In this document: in pieces, positions 45,824 through 53,842 of the stretch
How the letters are laid out: every line of letters begins with the position of its first letter
How positions within the stretch are numbered: the first letter of the stretch is position 1
Source: Ophioceras dolichostomum
Lineage: Eukaryota > Ascomycota > Sordariomycetes > Magnaporthales > Ophioceraceae
Direction: 5' to 3'
DNA length: 53,842 nucleotides
Assembly: GCA_003049485.1 (NCBI GenBank)
Contig: PYST01000276.1
Location: 1 to 53,842 of the forward strand
Translations under genes and position numbers: made by a program
Notes under the pieces: generated by a model
What the model was told of the DNA's origin: nothing
Seen by the model: only the letters and a program-made list of their open reading frames with translations
Databases searched by the model: none

Positions 45824-46840
45824 ATGGGATCGAAGGCAAAAATGCACCGCCAAGCGGCGGCTTTTGCCCTCGTGCTGCTGATTTGGTCGGCCAGGTAAGG
45901 AGAATCCTCGGTACGACGTCTCACCAAGCCCATCCATCAAACTAACGGCTGGGGTTTCCCGTCTCTTTTAACGCCGCCGTTCTGTCCCCGCAGACCCCGA
46001 CAAAGACCGACACGACGACAAGACGGACAGTATTGCCAACGACTATTCGTTCGATAAGATCTGGACTGTGGCGAGCCCGGCCCCAACGCCATGGACGAAG
46101 TTCGAGCCTGCGCTTGACTGGGTGAAAAGCTGATTTCCCGACGCCGAGCACATGCCCGTTGTCGCAAACCAGTCACGACCTTGTTCGCTCCTTACAACGT
46201 GCACTGGGCCAAGACCATCGAAATGCTCAGAAGTAGACTATTGGTCTCTCAGCCCAACTGACAAGGTGTACGGCATGGCCGCCTGCACTCTGTACAGTTT
46301 CGTTGGCCACCGCTGCGAGGACTGCGGTACGCACTGCTGCTATTCCGACGATGCTGATGATCTTCGCTGTCTCGCCTATGGCGGCTATACAACGCTATAC
46401 GAACCCCGACGCTGTGACACTCTATATGATTGCTGCTACGGAGTCTGGGAGGGTTTGGAAGCCTGCCCCACAGTGTCCAGCACCTTGAATCTGAATCCCT
46501 GGAGTTACACCTCGGACTGCTATGTCCACATCCAGACGGGCCTCCCCTACAGGGAGCAGTGCGCCGACGAAAAGCGTTGCAAGATCCCGACAGCGCCCGC
46601 GATACCGGTGACCGACGCGTATTCCGAGTACTGCCAGTGGCCTCGGACCTATACTACGATCACGACCGAAAAGCAGTCCCTCACGTCTGCTCCAGGTACC
46701 CCAGAGTGTCGGAGTGCCCGACGACCACAACGCCACAACCGGCTACCATCACGCAGACCTGGGGTTGCGACGTCCTCGTTCAGACTGGGACACGTTCGTG
46801 TCCGGAGTGCCCTGGCTTGTGTACGACTAAAGACTGGTAG
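45824..46840 (+). pseudogene. Cys-rich secreted protein gene with broken reading frame
   Basis: Exon 1 (45824-45894) encodes a signal peptide (MGSKAKMHRQAAAFALVLLI) and ends at GTAAGG; the next acceptor is at 45992-45993. The clearly protein-like frame after it (TDSIANDYSFDKIW, ASPAPTPWTKFEPALDWV) does not match the phase of exon 1. It meets a TGA at 46131-46133, then continues in the same frame with many Cys (CSLLTTC, HRCEDCGTHCC, YDCCYGVWEGLEACP). Near 46695 the sensible frame shifts by one base into CPTTTTPQPATITQTWGCDV and ends CPGLCTTKDW at 46840. A 51-nt intron (46122-46172) could hide the TGA, but no intron fits the last shift. Cys-rich extracellular protein of unknown family and role; likely decayed in this strain. 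Confidence 0.6.
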
Positions 46841-47913
46841 GGTGGCAGGAGGTCGACAGAGGATCTCAGCAAGATCAAGGGGCAAGGGCTGTCAGAAGAG
46901 GGAGGGTGGAGGGAGCCATCAAGTTTCACAGCAAAGGAGGAAACAAAGATTGGAGATATATACCATCTGAGAGAAAATGTGAAGTATGGGCCGACACTGG
47001 TTTATTTCTTCCCCAAATCCCTACGCTTCGTTGTCCGCCCGCCACCTCGTCTACCGGCTTAATATTGCTTGCTCAAAATGTTCTGCCTCTTTATCTCGTG
47101 TATCGGGCTGAAGATGAGTAGTAGTATCGGGAAGAAAAGTTCAGGGCCCGGCCCGGCGCCAAGGGTTCAAAACTTGGTGTGTTCAGCAGCTCGAAGATGG
47201 AAGGAACATGCTTGCGGCTTCCTACGGGTGTGGTAACCCAGCAGCGATCTTAATCCCCTAGCGTCAATCGGCTTGGCTGCCGACTGCCAGCACGACGAGG
47301 TGAGCAATTTTCCCCTGGCACACACACAGCCAAAGCCAGAGCGTCGTCCCAAGTCGGAAACATCCGACGTCGCCGAGGACCAGCAACTCCTCGGCTGGAT
47401 TGAGAATCCGCTCTCTTTTCGTGTTTCAAGCGGTCTCACCAGCACGCACCCTCCTCATTCTCCGAGTCAAGCACCCTGGCGTCGGTACCGACCAGCCGAC
47501 ATGCTGAGACTAGTAGGCTTAGAAGCTTGAAATTCTTCAATAAATTCTTCAGTACCTCCCTCACCTTGCCGCATGTGGAGCGGGGATTTCTGATGGATGT
47601 ACCGCCGGGGGCGGAGTTGTAGGGGCTAGATGTTAGCGTGGGAATGCAGAGAACAAACCCTCAGCAGTCGATATAAACTTTGCGGGGGTCTCGATGGACG
47701 GCCAAGTTCGTGCCAAGTGCATGATCGCAATTCCCGCTCCACTGGGTCGGTCCACTCCTAGCACAACATAACACCACGGTCTTCTCCCGAGGAGAGAGAG
47801 CTGCAAGACCGTTGGCCACGTTCCCCTGTGGCAGCCCGGCACAAATTCGAAGGATCTCCTTTGAAGGTACCTTGACGACATCAGGAAAGTACCAGGCCAC
47901 CACCAACAGCGGA
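46841..47913. other. Intergenic between the two Cys-rich genes
   Basis: About 1.1 kb with no supported gene. A 93-codon frame at 47167-47445 (minus) and others are featureless. An in-frame ATG at 47812, upstream of the next gene, is not preferred because it would displace the signal peptide. Confidence 0.4.
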
Positions 47914-48948
47914 ATGACCCTCCGGCGGGATGGCCTCGCCGTCTTTGCCATAGTCGTGGCTGCGGTGTTGGTCCCGGCAGTGACTGCCCTCGAGCTCAAC
48001 GACACCAACGTCCCGTCCATGTGCAAGCAGATGTGCGAGCCAGTCGTGCTGCTGTCCGGAGCCTGCGCCAAGGCCGAGCGCGAGATCATCATTCCGAAGT
48101 TGCCGGCGACGTCGAGACTCAGGTCAACCGCCAAGGTGACCACGACCGCGAAGCCCACCGCCGTCAGGGCAAGCGCCGCTCGACCGAACCCCGCAACAAC
48201 AGTCACTACGACAGAACCATTTATCGACCCTCTCGCACTGCTTGCTGAGCCCGCTTCAAGTCTGGAGGAGGAGGAGGAGGAGAAGGAGGCGAGACTGAGC
48301 CTGGAGAACGCACAGTTCGAGAAGTCGTGCTACTGCAAGAACAAGAGTTTCGACGTCGCTCGCATCTCCAGCCTTTGTGCGAGCTGTATTGCGCAGAACC
48401 GAGCCGATTCTGGAAAGGGTTGGTCACATCAAGCCGGTGCTTTCCTACCGTAACTATTGCTTCACAGCCCCAGACAGTCCCATTCTTTTACTCACGAGCC
48501 TAATGATCTGCCAGACATGCCAAGCTGATGCATTTCTCCTCCCCCTTTTCAAGGCTTCTTCGACTCAGCAAAAGTAGTCTCAGATTGTGGTTTCCTTCCC
48601 GTTCCGTACGCGCCGGCATCGGTCAAACTCGTGGTTGGCATCACTATCGTCGCCGTCGTTCCGACTCGGGTTCCAGCCATTGACAGCAACCGCACCGCCC
48701 TCAACATCGGCATCTCTGCAGACACCGCCGCCACGCCGACCGGGACGACACCACAAGCCTCCGTACAGACCGCCTCCCCATCCGCAGCCGGCGCCGCGGA
48801 GGCTGGCTCTTCCACCCTGGAACAGACAAAGCGACCCTACGATTTGCAGAGCGGTGGTCGAGGACGAAGGTATCGCCCGCTCGCATCGCTGGTTGATACG
48901 GCTGTTTTGGGCGTTTGCGTCTGCACTCCTCTTCTTCTATTCTTATGA
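47914..48948 (+). CDS. Cys-rich, probably GPI-anchored surface protein
   Basis: Two exons, 47914-48418 and 48554-48948, give 299 residues. The 135-nt intron runs GTTGGT to TTTCAAG with a GCTGATG branch-like site. The start at 47914 opens a signal peptide (MTLRRDGLAVFAIVVAAVLV). A first Cys set follows (MCKQMC, GACAK near residues 33-50). A Thr/Ala/Pro-rich linker holds an EEEEEEK run, then a second Cys set, CYCKNKSFDVARISSLCASC at about 139-158. The splice reads on as DSAKVVSDCGF. Residues about 200-270 are Thr/Ala/Ser-rich, as in heavily O-glycosylated wall proteins. The extreme C-terminus is hydrophobic (AVLGVCVCTPLLLFL), compatible with a GPI-anchor signal. Not a canonical CFEM domain. Function unknown; adhesion, wall structure or host/microbe contact are guesses. 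Confidence 0.72.
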
Positions 48949-50315
48949 CGAGTTGCCGCTTGTATAACTTGAATTAATCTCCGTTGTTGAGGACCTTTGG
49001 CATCTCGAATTATGCTGCTTTAGCGAATAGCCATCGGAGTCTTCTGTTTTTGTAAACCATACATTGAGGAATGCCTAGGCCGGCAAACCTCATCTTTTCT
49101 TGTACAAATATTAACGACTTGTTATGACCTGCAACCCTGCATCAACTTCCCTTCTGTAGTCAGTGCCCACCAGAAATCAGCATGTAACGTTAGCTAGTAT
49201 GCGGCGGTGAGCACTGAGCAAGGCCATTCATTGCGGGGAAACCTATGGATTCGGATCCCCTACTCCCGAACCAACATGTCTCCTGGCGGTCTTGACGAGC
49301 GGTGTCGAGGCTCGGATAAGCCGATAATTCATTGTCGTGGTCAGGGGCCTTTGTGATTGTTTATGGCGTCTGGTGGGGCATCATGAACACGCCAACGTTT
49401 CGCTATAGGGGCAGCGGGTACATGCGAGAGATCTTCGCCCGCATCGGGATGGGCCACTCCCTCAAGACAGCTCAGCATCGAGGCCGCGGGACATGGCTTC
49501 CAAGGCCCACTACTTAGTAGACAGCAACCTCGGCAAGGGTGGAGCATGTCTTTCCCGCGAGAACGTCCTGGTCGTGCACAACGCTACGTCCGTTGTGGTT
49601 CTCGTCGATTCAAGGCCGGGAGAAGGGCGCTCCTATTCACGATGCAGGATAGAAACTTCCTCCACGATGGCTGAGACTCAGACGCCGGTTTCAGGGTACT
49701 GTCCTTCCAGACAACAGATGGAGGCGCTTTAGGTCGGAGTTGGTTCTACGGCGTGCTCGAATCGAAGGTGGCGATGGGAGCCAGAGCTGCCAAGCGTGAC
49801 CACGTTAGCCGGAGTTGGAAGATCCAGTGTTAACATGCTTACGAGAACGGGAGGTGGCCCCCGGAATCATATATGTGATGCCCTTTTCCTGGTAGATAAA
49901 GCTCCGAGTCGTTTTGAGGCCATAGGCTAGTCTCATCGTCCGTCCTCTAGGTTATAGAAGGAGATGAACCAATACCGTCGAATTCAGCTGAAGACAGGAC
50001 ATCCTGTCAGGACACGCGCGGAGGCTGCCCTTCGTGTTGGGCCAGTCCAGTCACGCCCAGTGAACAATGCTAGTGGTACTATGGACGACAACCATCGCTG
50101 AGAATAAAAATTGTCCCATGACCTATTGAGCCGAAGAATAGCCCTAACCCTGCCGGCCAAGAGTGGGTCTCTCTCGTACGTTCGTTGAGGCGTAGAATCA
50201 CACCGCTAGCGGGAGAAAAAAAACAATATCGCCACTTCGTACAACCCAAAGCGAGGCAGGAGCAGTCGGAACCCAACACCAAGAGCAGATCTCGCGGCTA
50301 CTTCACAGCGTACCA
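48949..50315. other. Intergenic region
   Basis: About 1.4 kb. Two adjoining plus-strand frames, 49332-49517 and 49493-49732, read somewhat protein-like (FVIVYGVWWGIMNTPTFRY; NVLVVHNATSVVVLVDS), lie in different frames and overlap. They might be a decayed gene, but I recognise no family and do not annotate one. Confidence 0.35.
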
Positions 50316-50366
50316 CTTCACTCACTCGCTCGCTCACTCACTTACTCACCTACTCACTCACTCGCT
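50316..50366 (+). repeat. (ACTC)n-like microsatellite in 5' leader
   Basis: An imperfect CTCA/CTCG tetranucleotide tract of about 51 bases that ends roughly 30 bases before the ATG at 50395, so it lies in the 5' untranslated leader of the RING-like gene. Confidence 0.75.
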
Positions 50367-50394
50367 TGTCCGTTCTCATCGCGATCTCATTACA

Positions 50395-51096
50395 ATGGAC
50401 GAACTCTTCGACCCGGAGGAGGAGTTGATCAAGCGCGTGCAGGAGTGGCTCCAGCACCTAGACGTCTCGGCGGGCGGTAAGTGCTTCCCTTTAGTATTTC
50501 TGCCGGCAAGGCTGTGCTGCTTCCCACGACCAGGATGCCCCTACAACACGAAGCCCATTAAGCCCGTCGACGTTTCGTCTCATTCAAAGCTAATCATTAG
50601 TAATTAATAACAAGACAACGGCCCCCTCGACGGCACCGACCGCCCGGGCCCCGGTCGCTGCAAGGGCTGCCGGGAGGAGCAGGACCTGGCCACCCCGCTC
50701 CTCCCTGCCCCTTGCGGCCACAAGTACTGCGCCAACTGCCTCCTGGGGCAGATCGAGGCCAGCCTGGCCGAGAACATCTTCCGGGCGCCGCAGTACCCTC
50801 CCCGGTGCTGCGGCATCCCGCTCGACGTCGAGGCCGCCGTCGGCCGGGGTCTGATCCACCCCGAGCTGCTCGACGGCATTCGAGAGAAGGAGAAGGAATT
50901 GCGGCTCGAAGAGGAGCGGCAGAACCAGCAGCAGCAGAAGAAGAAGGAGGAGGAGGAGGAGGAGCAGCAGCAGCAGCAAGAACAAGAGCAGCAGCAACAA
51001 CAGCAGCAGCAGAAACAGCAGGAGCAGGAGGTGTGTGCCGAGGATGCGGCCACCATCACCAAGGAGGACGACGAGCAGCAGGAGGACCGGGCCTGA
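50395..51096 (+). CDS. RING-like zinc-binding protein with Gln/Glu-rich tail
   Basis: Two exons, 50395-50476 and 50615-51096, give 187 residues. The 138-nt intron (GTAAGT...ACAAG, CTAATC branch) is phase 1. The zinc ligands visible are C43-KG-C46, then PC61-GH63-KY-C66-AN-C69, then C92-C93, so eight candidates. The first six follow RING spacing. The last pair is adjacent (RCCGIPLD) rather than C-x2-C, a pattern seen in the first RING of some RBR-type ubiquitin ligases and their fungal fragments. Residues about 140-182 are a low-complexity Gln/Lys/Glu run encoded by CAG/GAG repeats, probably a coiled coil or disordered. E3 ubiquitin ligase activity is plausible but unproven. Residues 1-30 are acidic (DELFDPEEELIKRVQEWL). 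Confidence 0.72.
50919..51030 (+). repeat. CAG/GAG trinucleotide tract inside the RING-like gene
   Basis: About 110 bases of CAG, CAA, AAG and GAG codons giving Gln/Lys/Glu homopolymer runs. Length is likely to vary between strains. Confidence 0.8.
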
Positions 51097-51651
51097 ATGT
51101 GGTGAGTATTGATCGAGCTTGTCTGTTCTGAAGTTTCCCCAACCACCTTTCTTCGCGTTCGTGTGGGGGAAGACCTGCAAGGGAGGGTGACACTGCATAA
51201 TGCAGCACTGCAGGCGGTGATGCGGCGGCACCCCGGAAGGCCACAGCCAATGGGAAGCCGATCGGTCAGCTTGTTATTTATCGTGAGCGGTGTGGCAGCA
51301 GCTGCAAGCCTGTAAAGGACATGCATTTTGCACCACACGCACGCTGACGGACAGTTGACCTTACTGCCTGTTTTCTTCTTTTTACCGTTCGGTCAGGCTG
51401 CTGGCCCCCAGATCGTCGTTTGTCCTCCCCATGGACAGCTGAAGAGTTGGGCAGGAACCCTGGCACGGCACAAGTGTGTTGGGCTGTGGTTTGTCGGCTC
51501 CTTAACCTCTTTAAATCCCTGCCGTCTCCCTCGTCAATTTTCTCTGCTCCTGTTTCATTTATCTCTCTCTACATCATCATCGTCGTCATCATCAGAGTAA
51601 CGTCCTTCGTTTTGTGCAGTGCACACATGTCTCACACCACTGGTTGGCGAG
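51097..51651. other. Intergenic, upstream of the CAX-like gene
   Basis: About 550 bases. A TTTTGTGCAG acceptor-like site at 51611-51620 raises the possibility of a leader intron or an upstream exon for the exchanger gene; no matching donor exon could be chosen. Confidence 0.4.
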
Positions 51652-53392
51652 ATGCCACCACCAACGCATGCCCTACGGCGACGAGCCACCCAGTTTAAAC
51701 AAGAATTTCCGGTCCATTTGTTGAATCCCTATAGGCAGATCAACTGGAACTCCAAGCGACGTGCTGACGAAGAGGAATCGCGGGGACAGCAGGCGTCGGC
51801 TTCAGCTCCAGCCGGACAGGACGAGTCTGGATCGTCGGACAATATCTCGGCCGCCACGACGCATGCGCCGTACACCATCGCCAACCAGCTGCAGCGAACG
51901 TTCTTGAGAGCACCCATCAACGTCCTCCTACTGCTTGTTCCAGTCGGGGTCGTGCTACACGTCGTCAACGGGAGGTCCATCACGAGTTTTATTATCAATT
52001 ATTTGGCAGCCCTGCCCCTCTACATGCTAGCTGAGGCTGGCATTGGCGAGATCTCCCTGCGAGTTGGCGAAATTTTTGGGGGCCTGCTTTATCTTTCCAC
52101 ATGGTGAGTTGTCCCAACGTGTTGTGCTCCAAAAGACCCAACTTCTTCGGCATGCGTTTGTTTGCCTTCCATTCTTGTCTTGGAAACGCGGTTAACTTTG
52201 CTAACAAACCACCAGCAATCTCGTTCAGTTGATATCCTGCATTCTGCTTCTTTTGCGCCGAGAGACCGAAGTTCTGCAGACGACGCTCACCGGTTCGATC
52301 CTGGCCAACCTGCTTTTCACACTGGGCCTAAGCCTTGCAGTCGGCGGAAGGAGTCCACGGATTTACCAATACTTCAACCCAGTCGTCGCCCACGTATCTT
52401 CCAACATCCTCTCCCTCGCCGCCACGAGCCTTCTCATCCCCACCGCATCGAAGCTGCTCTCCCAGGCCTCGCCCAATGGAATCCTCCAGCAGTCCCGCGG
52501 CGCCTCTGTCGTGCTCGTTCTCGTCTATTTCCTCTACCTCTACTACCAGTTGCGAAGCCACATCGCCATCTTCAAGGCCCGCGTCGGCAAGTCCCCCTCT
52601 TTGCACGTCCTTGACAAGCAGCACAAGCACATGCCCGGCACGATCTTCAGCCTCGGCATCGACGACAAGCTCCTACGGCCCGGCGGTCCCCACGCTGCCG
52701 AGGCGGACGACATGATGGGCGGCCACCACCATCATAATAATAACCATCATCCCCCAAACCGCGGCGCCGCCACCACCACCGCCGAATACCACGGAAACGA
52801 GGAGGCCATGTTGACCGCCGAGGAGGCGCAGCCTGGACTGCACGTCCTCGTCGCCCTCGCCCTCTTCCTCGCCTCCACCGCCCTCCTGTACTTCAGCATC
52901 GACTTCGTGATCGCCAGCGTCGAGGCGCTGATGGAGACGGCCAACGTCTCGCGCACCTTCGTCGGGCTGATCATCTTCCCCCTGCCCAACTGCGACTTCG
53001 CCGCCATCACGTACGCGATCGAGGACCGCGTCGACATCACCATGAACTACACCATCGGCAAGTGCCTGCAGACCGCGCTCTTCGTCACGCCCATGGTCGT
53101 CCTGATCGCCTGGTGGGCCGGCGTGCCGGACGTGACGCTCGCGTTCGACAGCTTCCAGGTCGTCAGTGTATTTTCGGCTGTGGTGATGCTCAACTTCTTG
53201 ATCATCACTGGTCGTGGCGGATGGTGAGCGTCAACTCTCAACTCTCTCAACCCCTTCAACCCGCTCTTCTTTTGTAGAAGAAGGGTACTGACGCACTTGC
53301 CTTTGGCGCACGCACGCTACTCCAGGATCCAGGGCGTTCTTTTGTTTGCCGAGTGGGCTCTTATTGGCATTGCAGCATTCTTCGTTGATTGA
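51652..53392 (+). CDS. CAX-type cation/proton exchanger homologue with altered acidic motifs
   Basis: Three exons, 51652-52103, 52216-53223 and 53326-53392, give 508 residues. Introns of 112 and 102 nt (GTGAGT, GTGAGC donors) are both phase 2. About eleven hydrophobic segments in two halves are separated by a His/Asn-rich loop (GGHHHHNNNHHPPN near residue 318). Similarity to vacuolar Ca2+/H+ exchangers is clear: LTGSILANLLFTLGLS and QTALFVTPMVVLIAWWAG are CAX landmarks, and the short last exon supplies the final helix (WIQGVLLFAEWALIG). However, the alpha-1 motif, usually GNxxEL, reads C151-N-L-V-Q155-L, and the alpha-2 motif, usually GNAAEH, reads P408-N-C-D411-F-A. Both cation-binding glutamates are absent at their usual places. 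Ion specificity or activity is therefore doubtful. The start at 51652 is provisional. Confidence 0.85.
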
Positions 53393-53754
53393 TGGCTGGA
53401 GTAATGAGGTGGTTTCTGGCCAGACGGACTGCTGATGATTACTGGGTGTCGAGCAGGGCCTGCAATGTAATGTAATGTATTGTATTTTGTATTGTATTTC
53501 CGACCTATTTGCGTGTGCTGTGCGCGGTATTATACCGTACGCGGCAGTCCAGATACAATACAAAACACGTTACAGTCGAGGACAGCGCCAATGACGTTGA
53601 TGACTTGTAGCGACGGCGTTGAAGGATAATGGAAAAGGAAAGATGCGTCTGGGGCGAGAAAAGTATTAATATTGACGAACGATGGTTTTCCTAACGCAGC
53701 TTTGGACTAGGATGAATCTAACGAGACGACGTTGCGACGATGAAGACAATTGTG
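53393..53754. other. Right-edge intergenic region
   Basis: 3' flank of the exchanger gene. It contains TGTAATG/TGTATT repeats at about 53464-53500, in which AATGTA-like words could act in 3' processing. No gene seen. Confidence 0.4.
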
Positions 53755-53778
53755 TAGTAGTAGTAGTAGTAGTAGTAG
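53755..53778 (+). repeat. (TAG)8 microsatellite
   Basis: Eight perfect TAG copies in intergenic DNA near the right edge. Confidence 0.9.
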
Positions 53779-53842
53779 GATTTAACGCCGGGCTCGGCCC
53801 GGCTTCGACAGCCGGCCGTTAGCAACCTCCTGGGGGGTATCT

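Noticed and set aside
49332..49732. Two overlapping protein-like frames
   Set aside because: Different frames, no recognised family, no splice sites joining them; mentioned only as a possible relic.

Overview
The window reads as nuclear DNA of a filamentous ascomycete fungus, most likely a Sordariomycete (possibly Sordariales/Chaetomiaceae; lineage is inference). Genes are monocistronic, on both strands, GC-rich in coding parts, separated by 0.3-2.4 kb. They carry short GT-AG introns (51-387 nt), several with CTAAC-like branch sites. Fungal markers are present: elongation factor 3, a DUF3433-like membrane giant, secreted hydrolases and a fungal homeobox/C2H2 regulator family. No tRNA, rRNA, CRISPR array or complete transposon was seen.

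Layout. 1-9.2 kb: a SET-domain protein with a signal peptide, a 214-residue hypothetical protein, a small gene whose frame looks broken, and a secreted dienelactone hydrolase-like enzyme on the minus strand. 9.2-14.4 kb: gene-poor, with one two-exon hypothetical gene. 14.4-16.5 kb: a secreted beta-lactamase-fold serine hydrolase of the polyglycine-hydrolase type. 17.4-21.8 kb: a 1308-residue heavy-metal P1B ATPase with a Cys/His-rich N-terminus. 23.3-26.9 kb: elongation factor 3 (minus). 29.4-31.1 kb: a GH5 glycosidase. 31.8-33.9 kb: a homeobox plus C2H2 zinc-finger regulator (minus) with apparent frame lesions. 34.5-35.6 kb: a macro-domain protein (minus), divergent from glutaminyl-tRNA synthetase at 36.2-38.2 kb. 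40.1-44.6 kb: an intronless 1503-residue multipass membrane protein. 45.8-49 kb: two adjacent Cys-rich surface/secreted protein genes, the first broken. 50.4-51.1 kb: a RING-like protein with a Gln/Glu-rich tail. 51.7-53.4 kb: a CAX-type cation/proton exchanger homologue whose usual acidic motif residues are replaced.

Functional reading. Two genes are core translation genes (elongation factor 3, glutaminyl-tRNA synthetase). Two are metal or ion transporters (P1B ATPase, CAX-like). Four or five are secreted or wall-facing (dienelactone hydrolase-like, polyglycine-hydrolase-like, the two Cys-rich proteins, and the signal-peptide SET protein). They do not form an obvious biosynthetic cluster. 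The most striking pattern is that broken reading frames occur only in lineage-specific genes, while about 14 kb of long conserved genes is uninterrupted. That favours real gene decay over sequencing error.
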